In this document: positions 8,464-16,983 of the stretch, piece by piece
Layout: the number at the start of each line of letters is the position of its first letter
How positions within the stretch are numbered: position 1 is the stretch's first letter
Source: Sunxiuqinia sp963677175
GTDB taxonomy: Bacteria > Bacteroidota > Bacteroidia > Bacteroidales > Prolixibacteraceae
Assembly (NCBI GenBank): GCA_963677175.2
Contig: CAXXES010000004.1
Span: 1,488,001 to 1,552,000, forward strand
Reading direction: 5' to 3'
DNA: 64,000 nucleotides
Program-made: the position numbers and the translations under genes
The notes under the pieces: generated by a model
Databases searched by the model: none
Told to the model about the DNA's origin: nothing
Seen by the model: only the letters and a program-made list of their open reading frames with translations

Positions 8464-10839
8464 TTAAAATTTGTAGCTATAGGAAAATGAAGGAATAATT
8501 GGGAATAAGCTGAACTGTTTCAGCACCTGGCTTTTTCCTGTTTGCTGAAACTCCTGCTGGGAGGCGTTGTCAAAATAAATAAAGAATGGATTTTGACGCG
8601 AATAGGCATTGTATAGGCTGAGGTTCCAGGTCCGGATACCATGTTTTTTGATCTTGTGAAAGTTAAACCCAATGTCCATCCGGTGGTAGGAGGGCATGCG
8701 ATAATTGTTCCTCTCTCCGTAATACTCGTATTCGCCTTGGTAATTTGGTGTGTTGGGAATGTTTGGTTTGTTGACTATTTGGGTTGGAAGGGTGACCGCG
8801 TTTCCAGTGCCGTAAACCCAGGTCAACCCAATATCAAACTTTTCCGAAAAGCGATGGGTCATGACAACGCTGACATCGTGCCGCCGGTCGTAACGGGCGT
8901 CAAACTTTTTGCCCCAATTCAGGTTTTCAAACTGCCGATTTGACCACGACAAGGTATAGCCAACCCAGCCCGTGGTCTTTCCCGTGGTTTTTTGAAGCAA
9001 AAGCTCCGTTCCGTACGACCAGCCTTTGCCCATCTCCACTTTTTCTTCCCAATCGGTGGAGGCTCCTAAGAATGATGCACCTTCTTTGTATTCCAGTAAG
9101 TTTTCCATTGATTTGTAAAATCCTTCAACGCTAAGATCAATGCCCTTTTTGATTTGGTAAACTGCTCCCGATGCAAATTGATACGAGCTTTGTGGTTTAA
9201 CCTTTTTGGTTGTTGGGAGCCATAAATCGGTAGGCAGCTCAATCGTTGATGAAGACAATAAATGGATGTTCTGGTTCATTTTTGAATAAGCAGCTTTAAA
9301 AGAAAGCCGGTCGTTGGCCATGTACCTGGCAGACACGCGTGGCTGGACTGATGTGTAGCGTTCCCCGTCAACCCCAAAACTTGATGCATGAAGTCCCAGG
9401 TTTAGGGTTAACCGGGAGCTGATTTCGAAGTTGTCTTCGAGATAAGCGCTGATTTCATTCGCATAGCGATTTGAATTGCCATAAGTGGTATCAATATCAG
9501 AGGAATGGTCAAGGCTTTCTTTGTAGGCCATGATGCCCGGTTTAAAGGTATGATGGATATAATTGCCTCCAAACTTAATCCGGTGATGGGGGACAGGGTA
9601 ATAGTCAAAATCTACTTTAACACCCATGTCTTCAATTCCCGATTGATAATCCATTCTAAATTCGTCTCCCTTTTTACCGGTGGTCTTATTGGTTGCCGAT
9701 GTTTTTTCCCGTATGTCGAATGAATAGCGACTGTAAATAAGTGTGGTGTTTGCGAAAAGCTTATTGCCCGGCAGGTAGTTCCACCGTAGGGCTGTGGTTA
9801 TATTTCCCCATCCAAGATGAAACTTTTCCTTATCTTCCCATTCTTCATTATTCTGGTGGTAGGTGTCATTGTATTGCGACGAGGCTTTGTCGAGTCCGGT
9901 GTATGCACTCAGGTAGAATTTGCTCCGGTCCGAAACCCGGTGGCTGATTTTCATATTTAGGTCGTGAAAGAAATAGCCGCCAGCCCCGTCTCCATCGGAG
10001 CTTGATTTGATTAATGGGTAGGCCAGCAGGTCTGCGTAGGTTCTCCGTGCCGACAGGTTAAATGTTGTTTTACCTTTCACCAGTGGACCTTCGAGATTCA
10101 GTTTGGATGAAATCAGTCCAATGGAGAAATGTCCATGAATTTTCTGGTCATTCCCGTCTTTCATCCTGATGTCCAGCACCGACGACAGGCGCCCGCCGAA
10201 CCGCGCAGGAAAACCCCCTTTGTAAAGGGAAACGGTTTTTATGGCGTCGGGATTGAAGACCGAAAAAAAGCCAAACAAGTGGTTGGCATTGTAAATCGGG
10301 ACATCATCCAGCAAAATCAGGTTCTGATCAGGTCCTCCGCCACGAACATACAAGCCGCTTGTACCTTCGGTTCCTGATTGCACTCCCGGAAGCAACTGGA
10401 TCGTTTTGATTACATCGGCTTCGCCCATAAAGGCGGGCAAGCTCTGGATTTTTTCAATCGAAATCTCGTCTTTACTTATTTGGGTGCTCCTCAGCTTTGA
10501 TTCAATCTGGTGGCCAACTACCGTTACTTCTTCAAGTTCGGCCTGTAACGAAAGTTTAAAATCAATCACCGTGTCTTGGTTCAATTCAATACGAATCTGT
10601 TGGGGTTGGTAACCAACATAAGAACAGACAATGGCGTAAGTTCCCCTGGGCAATGTTAAACTATAAAATCCATAGTTGTTGGAAATGGTGCCCTGCAAAC
10701 TTTCTGGTTCATAGATGTTGGCATTTAGCAGGCGTTCTCCGGTCGACTGGTCCGTGATGTAACCGCTCAGGGTGACGGTTTGTGCTGTTAAGTTGTAGAA
10801 AAAAAGAAAAAAGAAGAGCAAAGTAAAACATCGGATCAT
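8464..10839 (-). CDS. TonB-dependent outer-membrane receptor with CarboxypepD_reg-like domain
   Basis: A 791-residue receptor. A signal peptide (about 1-19) is followed by a carboxypeptidase-regulatory-like beta-sandwich (TLSGYITDQSTGERLLNANI). Next come the plug domain (AFMGEADVIKTIQLLPGVQ, then GLYVRGGGPDQNLILLDDVP) and a long beta barrel ending in the typical FSYSYKF. There is no STN domain, so this receptor is not expected to signal through a FecR/sigma pair. It is paired with the DUF4249 lipoprotein just downstream. It differs from the two nearly identical receptors at 25.0 and 37.6 kb. Confidence 0.93.
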   Translation of the reverse strand: MIRCFTLLFFFLFFYNLTAQTVTLSGYITDQSTGERLLNANIYEPESLQGTISNNYGFYSLTLPRGTYAIVCSYVGYQPQQIRIELNQDTVIDFKLSLQAELEEVTVVGHQIESKLRSTQISKDEISIEKIQSLPAFMGEADVIKTIQLLPGVQSGTEGTSGLYVRGGGPDQNLILLDDVPIYNANHLFGFFSVFNPDAIKTVSLYKGGFPARFGGRLSSVLDIRMKDGNDQKIHGHFSIGLISSKLNLEGPLVKGKTTFNLSARRTYADLLAYPLIKSSSDGDGAGGYFFHDLNMKISHRVSDRSKFYLSAYTGLDKASSQYNDTYHQNNEEWEDKEKFHLGWGNITTALRWNYLPGNKLFANTTLIYSRYSFDIREKTSATNKTTGKKGDEFRMDYQSGIEDMGVKVDFDYYPVPHHRIKFGGNYIHHTFKPGIMAYKESLDHSSDIDTTYGNSNRYANEISAYLEDNFEISSRLTLNLGLHASSFGVDGERYTSVQPRVSARYMANDRLSFKAAYSKMNQNIHLLSSSTIELPTDLWLPTTKKVKPQSSYQFASGAVYQIKKGIDLSVEGFYKSMENLLEYKEGASFLGASTDWEEKVEMGKGWSYGTELLLQKTTGKTTGWVGYTLSWSNRQFENLNWGKKFDARYDRRHDVSVVMTHRFSEKFDIGLTWVYGTGNAVTLPTQIVNKPNIPNTPNYQGEYEYYGERNNYRMPSYHRMDIGFNFHKIKKHGIRTWNLSLYNAYSRQNPFFIYFDNASQQEFQQTGKSQVLKQFSLFPIIPSFSYSYKF

Positions 10840-10961
10840 GGCTGCTGATTCAGTGGTTTTTGTTTATTTGAAATAGTCCTACAATGAAGAAATAGGGGAG
10901 GATCAATAAGGTGACTCGTTGTCAGCCGCTGTTTTGCGTTTTCATGTTTGAATCTTTTTCT

Positions 10962-10997
10962 AAAAAAACCACACCAATCAGTTGACTGGTGTGGTTT
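10962..10997 (-). terminator. Rho-independent terminator after the PEGA lipoprotein gene
   Basis: An 11-bp perfect stem, AAACCACACCA paired with TGGTGTGGTTT, is extended by a mismatch and TCA/TGA. Read on the minus strand it is followed by seven T residues. It lies 33 bases past the stop of the PEGA lipoprotein gene, in the right orientation for it. Confidence 0.8.
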
Positions 10998-11029
10998 AGT
11001 AATTTCATTATGGATAAAGTCTCAATAAA

Positions 11030-11503
11030 TTATCTGCAACTCTGAAGTTGCCCAATTTTTTCCCATTGTGGATCTGGGTGCAAAACAACCGTCAGGTATA
11101 ACCCATTGTCGTTATTTAGCACCGTCGAATTTCCGTTTTTCATGTCTGCCTGAATCTGATCGGGGGTCAGTTTATACATTCCTCCGGTAATGGCGTCAAC
11201 AGCCAGTCCAATCAATCCGCCAAAAACAATGTTTCCGACAATCCATCCATCAACCTTGCGGGTAAACGTTGTTTCGTACGGCAGGTAACCATCCAGGTTA
11301 ATCTCAACGGAGTGATGATCTTTTCGCGACAAAGCGACGGTGATCGGTGTTGAACCTTCGTTACGACCATCGATAACAACCAACGCTTTGGTTGGGCTGC
11401 TCGAAATTGATACACTTTGTTTTGATCCGTGAATGATTGTCGCACAGTTCGAAAACGTTAATAAAAACAAGGCAACGAGCCCCAATGATAAAACTTTTTT
11501 CAT
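11030..11503 (-). CDS. PEGA-domain lipoprotein
   Basis: The 157-residue protein begins with a lipoprotein signal (Cys at residue 20 in TFSNC). A PEGA domain follows (about 28-85), recognisable from ALVVIDGRNEGSTPITVALSRKDHHSVEINLDGYLPYE. A glycine-rich hydrophobic stretch (WIVGNIVFGGLIGLAVDAITGGMY) and a short polar tail complete it. PEGA domains are small surface beta domains found in envelope proteins. The combination with a Gly-zipper-like segment is widespread in Gram-negative bacteria and poorly characterised. Its own terminator lies downstream. No functional partner can be inferred from neighbours. Confidence 0.8.
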   Translation of the reverse strand: MKKVLSLGLVALFLLTFSNCATIIHGSKQSVSISSSPTKALVVIDGRNEGSTPITVALSRKDHHSVEINLDGYLPYETTFTRKVDGWIVGNIVFGGLIGLAVDAITGGMYKLTPDQIQADMKNGNSTVLNNDNGLYLTVVLHPDPQWEKIGQLQSCR

Positions 11504-11566
11504 GTTAAAATGATTAAGTGAGATTAATTGATTCTTATTAAAAGAGTGATTCCTTTTGTATCGTTT

Positions 11567-12211
11567 TTACGCTTTTATGCCCAGTTTTTCAAGCAGCTGG
11601 GGTTTGTCGGCCAGGGCAATCTTCGCTACCGTGTAGTAGAGGCTCATCCATTCGGTGATTTTGTCCATGGCCTGATCCCGCTCGTCGGTAGCTTGTTGGG
11701 CTTCGCTGCTTTCTTTCTTTTGAGCGGCACGCAACAAGCCCAGGTTGGTTAGTTGATCCAGGCCGGCCTGCAACGTTTCGGCCGTGATATTGACCACCGA
11801 AAATTTACTGACGACCTGTGGTGTGGACAAAGCGTTTTCGTAAAAGATCCGGGCTTGGTTTGCCAACTCGTCGTAGCTCCATTTCCGCTCCCCGTTCAGG
11901 TTAAGCATCTCCAATATTCCGTTGTCGTTGGCAAATAACTTGCGACCTATTTTAATGTGGGGCATATAGGTGCCGTATTTAAATTCTTCGAAAGCTTCTT
12001 CCACCGCGATCGTGGCCGCGTATTGTTCGCCGTATTCTTTCTCTTGTTTAACATTAAACTGTAGGGCTTCGTGTAAGAGCGTCGTACCTTCAGCAATTCG
12101 TTCGGTGTCGTAGTTGAACGTTTGCGTTGCTTCCAGAATTTCAGGATCAGTAGCATTGGTTAGGGTTAATTGGTAACCTCCCAGAGTCTTCGCGATTTTT
12201 TTGTTTGCCAT
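11567..12211 (-). CDS. Uncharacterised helical protein
   Basis: This 214-residue soluble protein is not recognised. It has no signal peptide. It starts MANKKIAKTLGGYQLTLTN and continues as a mostly helical, Glu/Ala/Gln-rich chain. The most structured-looking section is KWSYDELANQARIFYENALS, and a charged linker (KKESSEAQQATDERDQ) precedes the last helices. It lies 25 bases downstream of the 21-bp-repeat ORF at 12237-12566 on the same strand, so the two may be co-transcribed. A role cannot be given. Confidence 0.6.
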   Translation of the reverse strand: MANKKIAKTLGGYQLTLTNATDPEILEATQTFNYDTERIAEGTTLLHEALQFNVKQEKEYGEQYAATIAVEEAFEEFKYGTYMPHIKIGRKLFANDNGILEMLNLNGERKWSYDELANQARIFYENALSTPQVVSKFSVVNITAETLQAGLDQLTNLGLLRAAQKKESSEAQQATDERDQAMDKITEWMSLYYTVAKIALADKPQLLEKLGIKA

Positions 12212-12236
12212 AACTGTTAATTTTAAGATTATAGTT

Positions 12237-12566
12237 TTATTTGAAATCTTTGTTTAGTCCTTCTTTTGCCGTCAACTTTTCAATCCTGCTCAGTAACTTT
12301 TGGTCACCAGGCTCCAACTTTTGGTCATCAGGCAGGTATTTTTCGATTCCAGGCTTGAACTTTTCATCCCCAAGCAGCAACTTTTCAATACCAAGCACGA
12401 ACTTCTCGATCCCAGCCATGGATTTTTGGTCACCAGGCTCGTATTTTTCGATCCCAGGCATGAACTTTTCGTCATCCGGCTCGAACTTTTCAATCCCAGG
12501 CTCGAATTTTTCGTCACCAAGCATGAACTTATGGTTCCCAGGCACAATTTTTTTATTTCCTTTCAT
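12237..12566 (-). CDS. ORF built of 7-residue repeats (possible repeat protein)
   Basis: The frame encodes 109 residues, almost all made of a heptad of the form E-K-F-x-P-G-(I/D). The repeats alternate GI and GD/DD at the junction (EKFEPGI, EKFEPDD, EKYEPGD). The last twenty or so residues leave the repeat. Coding is uncertain: four of the six frames stay open because the 21-bp period never changes. In this frame several unit differences are synonymous (AAG/AAA, GAC/GAT, ATC/ATT), which favours it mildly. No signal peptide is seen. The downstream 214-aa gene follows 25 bases later. Confidence 0.4.
   Translation of the reverse strand: MKGNKKIVPGNHKFMLGDEKFEPGIEKFEPDDEKFMPGIEKYEPGDQKSMAGIEKFVLGIEKLLLGDEKFKPGIEKYLPDDQKLEPGDQKLLSRIEKLTAKEGLNKDFK
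12273..12566 (-). repeat. Array of fourteen 21-bp tandem units
   Basis: The array consists of units close to GAACTTTTCGATCCCAGGCTC on the plus strand. All are exactly 21 bp, with the last unit degenerate. There are no unique spacers, so this is a minisatellite and not CRISPR. Twenty-one bp is both seven codons and about two DNA helical turns. Similar-period arrays occur at 42215-42475 and 51047-51235. Confidence 0.9.
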
Positions 12567-12962
12567 AACTTTTTGAGATTTGCCGGCCAGCTTTTGTCGA
12601 TCAAAATCAGACTAAAGCACTTGTTAGCTAAATGTTTGTTGGGTTGATTATATAGACGGGTTTTGACCGGGATAATTTGATCTTTGAAAGGTGTTTTTTT
12701 CATGTTCGTTTTAAAGCGTTGATTTGCGACGATTAAATTAAAACATTCGGTTCTACGAAAAAAGAAAAAAGTGAAAAAAGATATGAACTGATCATTTTAG
12801 GCCCAAAAACATGCTGAAACTCCGACGAACGAACTTTTTGACCCTAAATTCATCATCAAAAATGATCCGTTTTTTATGTGATCCTAACGAATATCAGCAA
12901 GAGGATGTCGTATTTTTACTATTTTTCGGCTCAAATTTTTCAAAAAAATAACCCGGAAGAAC
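12567..12962. other. Intergenic region between divergent genes
   Basis: About 400 AT-rich bases lie between the repeat ORF (minus) and the M3 peptidase gene (plus). It must hold both promoters. A-runs near 12758-12780 and 12940-12955 are the main compositional feature. No ORF, strong hairpin or repeat was found here. The sequence just before the peptidase ATG is CCGGAAGAAC, a weak ribosome-binding site at best. Confidence 0.5.
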
Positions 12963-15074
12963 ATGAAGAAAATTAATCCTGTTTTATTGCTTATTCTGGC
13001 TATTTTTGTTTCCTGTAATTCATCAAACGAAACAAAAACAGCCATGGACAATCCATTTCTGAAACCATACGACACACCTTTCGAGGTACCTCCTTTTGAA
13101 CAGATTGAAATTGCGCACTATTTGCCTGCTGTTGAGGAAGGAATTAAACAACATCAACAAGAAATTGAAACGATTACAAAGAATTCGGAAGTGCCCACTT
13201 TCGAAAATACCATCCTGGCTTTTGATGAGTCGGGCGATTTGCTGGAACGCGTAACCACGGTTTTTTATAACCTGAACTCGGCCAACACCAACGAAGAAAT
13301 GCAGGCTTTGGCCCGCGAAATTTCGCCCAAAGTAACCGAGCATAGCGACAATATCATGCTGAATAAGGACTTGTTTCAGCGGGTAAAAGCGGTTTACGAC
13401 CAGCGCGAAAGCCTGAACCTGGATCATGAACAGATGCGCGTGCTGGAGAAGTATTACGAGGATTTTGAACGCAGTGGCGCGAATTTGTCGGACGAAGACC
13501 AGGCCAAACTACGTGAGTTAAACCAGGAGTTGTCGAACCTGCGCCTGCAATTTGGCGAAAACCTGCTGGCCGAAACCAATAAGAATTTCCAGCTGGTGGT
13601 TGACAAGGAAGCCGACCTGAGCGGCCTGCCCGAAGGTGTGATTGCCGCTGCTGCCGAAGAAGCCGACAAAGCTGGAATGACTGGCCAATGGATTTTTACG
13701 CTCCAAAAGCCGAGCTTCATCCCCTTCCTGCAATATGCCGACAACCGCGACTTGCGCGAAAAGATTTACCGCGGCTACTTTATGCGGGGCGATAACGATA
13801 ACGAATTTGACAACAAAGAGGTGTTGGCTAACATGGTGGAGCTGCGCCAGGAAAAAGCCCAATTGCTGGGTTTTGAAAACCACGCGGCCTACATTACTGA
13901 CAACAACATGGCCAAAACACCGGAAAATGTGTACGATTTTCTGTATAAACTTTGGAAACCTGCCCTGAAAGTTGCCAAGCAGGAACGGTCCGAAATGCAA
14001 GCCATCGTTGATCGTGAGGGCGGCAACTTTCAGCTCGCGTCATGGGACTGGTGGTATTATGCTGAAAAACTTCGCAAAGAAAAATATAATCTGGATGAAG
14101 AGGAGCTGAAACCTTACTTCAGCCTGGAGAATGTGCGTGAAGGTATTTTCCATGTGTCCAATCAACTGTATGGTATTCAGTTTGAGCGCCGCGAGGACAT
14201 TCCGGTGTATCATCCCGAGACGGAAGCCTGGGAAGTGAAGGAGGCCGATGGTTCGCATATTGGTATTTTATATATGGATTTCCACCCGAGAGATGGAAAG
14301 CGGGTAGGAGCGTGGAACACCGGCTACCGCGACCAGGCGTACAAAGACGGAAAGAAAGTTCAGTACCCGATTACTTCGATTGTGTGTAATTTTACCCGCC
14401 CAACCGGCGATACACCCGCGCTGCTCAACTTTGATGAGGTGACCACCTTCTTCCACGAGTTTGGACATGCCCTGCACGGATTGTTTACCGACGGGCCTTA
14501 CCAGCGCACAGCAGGCAACGTGCCCCGCGACTTTGTGGAGCTGCCTTCGCAAATTATGGAAAATTGGGCTGCCGAACCCGAAGTGTTGAAAGTGTATGCC
14601 AAACATTACGAAACCGGCGAGGTGATTCCGGATGAGCTGGTTCAGAAACTGGTCAACAGCGGTCATTTCAACCAGGGTTTTGCTACGGTTGAATACTTGG
14701 CTGCCGCCTTGCTCGACATGGATTGGCACACGCAGGAGTTTACCGGCGATGTTCGCGCTTTTGAGAAAACGGCGCTCGACCGTGTGGGTTTAATCGATGA
14801 AATCATCCCGCGTTATCGCAGTACCTATTTCTCACACATTTTTGCTGGTGGCTATTCGGCTGGCTACTACGTGTACATTTGGGCTGGTGTGTTGGATACC
14901 GACGCGTTTGCGGCGTTTAAAGAATCAGGCGATTTATTTAATCCTGAGTTGGCAGCCAAGTTCCGCACCTTGCTGGCCAAATCGGGCTCTGACGAAGGCA
15001 TGGTCATTTACCGTAACTTCCGGGGGCAAGATCCTTCACCCGAATATTTATTGCAAAAACGGGGACTGAAATAA
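12963..15074 (+). CDS. dcp: M3-family metallopeptidase (dipeptidyl carboxypeptidase type)
   Basis: This 703-residue zinc peptidase has a lipoprotein-type signal (FVSC, Cys at 18), so it probably sits in the periplasm on a membrane. The thimet-oligopeptidase core carries HEFGH at about residues 498-502. The third zinc ligand is Glu about 526, in DFVELPSQIMENW. The C-terminal half has the family's GGYSAGYYVYIWA segment. M3 peptidases of this Dcp type remove C-terminal dipeptides or cleave short peptides in peptide scavenging. Length fits Dcp (about 680-720). No linked peptide transporter is present. Confidence 0.92.
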   Translation: MKKINPVLLLILAIFVSCNSSNETKTAMDNPFLKPYDTPFEVPPFEQIEIAHYLPAVEEGIKQHQQEIETITKNSEVPTFENTILAFDESGDLLERVTTVFYNLNSANTNEEMQALAREISPKVTEHSDNIMLNKDLFQRVKAVYDQRESLNLDHEQMRVLEKYYEDFERSGANLSDEDQAKLRELNQELSNLRLQFGENLLAETNKNFQLVVDKEADLSGLPEGVIAAAAEEADKAGMTGQWIFTLQKPSFIPFLQYADNRDLREKIYRGYFMRGDNDNEFDNKEVLANMVELRQEKAQLLGFENHAAYITDNNMAKTPENVYDFLYKLWKPALKVAKQERSEMQAIVDREGGNFQLASWDWWYYAEKLRKEKYNLDEEELKPYFSLENVREGIFHVSNQLYGIQFERREDIPVYHPETEAWEVKEADGSHIGILYMDFHPRDGKRVGAWNTGYRDQAYKDGKKVQYPITSIVCNFTRPTGDTPALLNFDEVTTFFHEFGHALHGLFTDGPYQRTAGNVPRDFVELPSQIMENWAAEPEVLKVYAKHYETGEVIPDELVQKLVNSGHFNQGFATVEYLAAALLDMDWHTQEFTGDVRAFEKTALDRVGLIDEIIPRYRSTYFSHIFAGGYSAGYYVYIWAGVLDTDAFAAFKESGDLFNPELAAKFRTLLAKSGSDEGMVIYRNFRGQDPSPEYLLQKRGLK

Positions 15075-15328
15075 TTTCATTTAGATTAGGTAAGTAGTGC
15101 GAATAATTTAGTGTCATGTTTCGAGTCTTTAACAATTTGTGATAGAAGCGAAACCGAAAATATCAAATAGGTCCGTGACCTTATTTCAACCAACCAGAGG
15201 ACTGAGTGCGGAATAGGACTATTCCGAAAAAAGTGATTAATTTGCATGCTTATTCGTTTGGTCGATCGATTTGTGAGAGAAAACACTCGTTTAAAACGGC
15301 ATTTTCAAACTATAACCATTCATGCATT

Positions 15329-16660
15329 ATGAAACTCTGGGACAAAGGTACACCTGTAAATAAACTCATCGAAGATTTCACGGTTGGAAAAGATCGTGAG
15401 CTGGATCTCTACCTGGCTAAATTTGATATTCTGGGCTCCATGGCCCACACCATCATGCTTGAGTCAATCGGCTTGCTTGAGCAAAACGAACTGGAGAAGC
15501 TGATATCCGAGATGAAAGCCATTTACCAAAAGGCTGAAAAAGGAGAATTCACCATAGAGAATGGAATAGAAGACGTACACTCGCAGGTGGAAGCGCTGCT
15601 TACTGAAAAACTGGGTGATGTAGGTAAAAAAATACACAGTGGACGATCAAGAAACGACCAGGTGTTATTAGACCTAAAACTGTTTACCCGCGAAGAGATC
15701 TGCCAATTGGTTGAAGCGACCAACGAATTATTTGACACGCTGATCAACCAAGCTGAAAAATACAAAGACCAACTCATGCCAGGCTACACCCACCTGCAGG
15801 TGGCAATGCCTTCTTCGTTTGGCCTTTGGTTTAGCGCTTACGCCGAAAGCCTGGTCGACGACCTCATCCTTTTGCAGGCCGCCTTTAAAATTACCAACCA
15901 AAATCCGCTGGGCTCAGCAGCAGGATATGGCTCATCATTCCCGCTCGACCGGCAATTAACCACCGACCTTTTGGGCTTCGACTCCATGAACTACAATGTG
16001 GTTTATGCGCAAATGGGCCGTGGAAAGATGGAAAAGACCGTCGTTTTCGCTATGTCATCCATCGCTGCTACCCTTTCAAAACTGGCCTTTGATGTTTGTT
16101 TATTTATGAGCCAAAACTTCGGATTTGTTGCTCTTCCCGATGAACTAACCACCGGATCGAGCATCATGCCACACAAGAAAAACCCGGATGTATTTGAATT
16201 AATCCGCTCGCATTGCAACAAACTACAGGCCCTGCCTAACCAAATCACCTTAATGGTCAACAACCTGCCAAGTGGCTATTTCCGCGATCTGCAAATCGTT
16301 AAGGAAGTTTTCCTGCCCGCGTTTGACGAACTGATGAGCTGCCTGAAAATCGCCAACTTCGCGTTGGGTGAAATGACAATCAAGGAAAATATTCTGGAGG
16401 ACGACCGCTATCAATACCTGTTTAGTGTTGAAGATGTCAACCGGCTGGTTCAGCAAGGAGTTCCCTTCCGCGACGCTTATATCCAGGTTGGAAAACAGAT
16501 TCAGCAAGGCGAATACAAACCAAGCAAACAAGTCATACACTCCCATGCGGGAAGTATCGGAAATCTTTGCCTTCCCGAAATTCAAGAAAAAAGAAATAAG
16601 ATTATTGATTCGTTTGACTTTGAGAAAATGGATTCGGCGATCAAAAAGCTATTAAAATAA
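15329..16660 (+). CDS. argH: Argininosuccinate lyase
   Basis: This enzyme splits argininosuccinate into arginine and fumarate in the last step of arginine synthesis. The fumarase/aspartase-superfamily signature is present as GSSIMPHKKNPD, and the active-site TSLH-like region corresponds to GYTHLQVAMPSSFG. The frame is open from 15206, but the family begins MKLWDKGTPVNKLIEDFTVGKD, so the ATG at 15329 is chosen, giving 443 residues. Rather than sitting in an arg operon, it stands alone between the peptidase gene and gltB, with more than 250 bases on each side. Confidence 0.95.
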   Translation: MKLWDKGTPVNKLIEDFTVGKDRELDLYLAKFDILGSMAHTIMLESIGLLEQNELEKLISEMKAIYQKAEKGEFTIENGIEDVHSQVEALLTEKLGDVGKKIHSGRSRNDQVLLDLKLFTREEICQLVEATNELFDTLINQAEKYKDQLMPGYTHLQVAMPSSFGLWFSAYAESLVDDLILLQAAFKITNQNPLGSAAGYGSSFPLDRQLTTDLLGFDSMNYNVVYAQMGRGKMEKTVVFAMSSIAATLSKLAFDVCLFMSQNFGFVALPDELTTGSSIMPHKKNPDVFELIRSHCNKLQALPNQITLMVNNLPSGYFRDLQIVKEVFLPAFDELMSCLKIANFALGEMTIKENILEDDRYQYLFSVEDVNRLVQQGVPFRDAYIQVGKQIQQGEYKPSKQVIHSHAGSIGNLCLPEIQEKRNKIIDSFDFEKMDSAIKKLLK

Positions 16661-16983
16661 GTGACACTGTTAATAAAACGTTATTTCTAAAATCCATCAA
16701 TATCAATATGACATCTGTCCTTTTTTTTTGTAACTCCTATGAATTTCACCTTTTTATAAAATAAAAACCAAAAATCAAAGACATTCTTTCATGTTTTTGA
16801 ACATGCAAAACAGGACCGACAATTGGATATTATTCAATTAATAGCTATTTTCGCTTTCACTTCATAAGTATTTTGCGGGTTTTGCTTAAAGATTTAAAGT
16901 AGTTGAAAATTATTCAATCTACTCGTGTTGTGTCTTGTAATGATGTACAAGACTGGTGTGATAAATATTTAAATGAATAAAGA
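16661..16983. other. Intergenic region upstream of gltB
   Basis: A 323-base AT-rich gap separates argH from gltB and should carry the glutamate-synthase promoter. It has a T9 run near 16720 and no ORF. Its most distinct element is an 8-bp-arm inverted repeat at 16932-16953, listed separately. No clean argH terminator was identified. Confidence 0.5.
16932..16953. promoter_or_regulatory. Inverted repeat just upstream of gltB
   Basis: GTCTTGTA and TACAAGAC form an 8-bp perfect dyad with a six-base centre. It lies about 30 bases before the gltB start codon. The position suits an operator or a hairpin in the leader mRNA. No regulator can be named. Confidence 0.35.

Noticed and set aside
12273..12566. 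Possible CRISPR array
   Set aside because: Units are continuous and 21 bp long without unique spacers, and no cas genes are present. The same holds for 42215-42475 and 51047-51235.
12241..12647. Plus-strand and second minus-strand frames across the 21-bp array
   Set aside because: A constant 21-bp period without stops opens several frames at once. Only the frame at 12237-12566 on the minus strand shows synonymous variation.
15206..15328. N-terminal extension of argH
   Set aside because: The 41 extra residues are unlike the family, which begins at MKLWDKG. The extension only reflects an open spacer.
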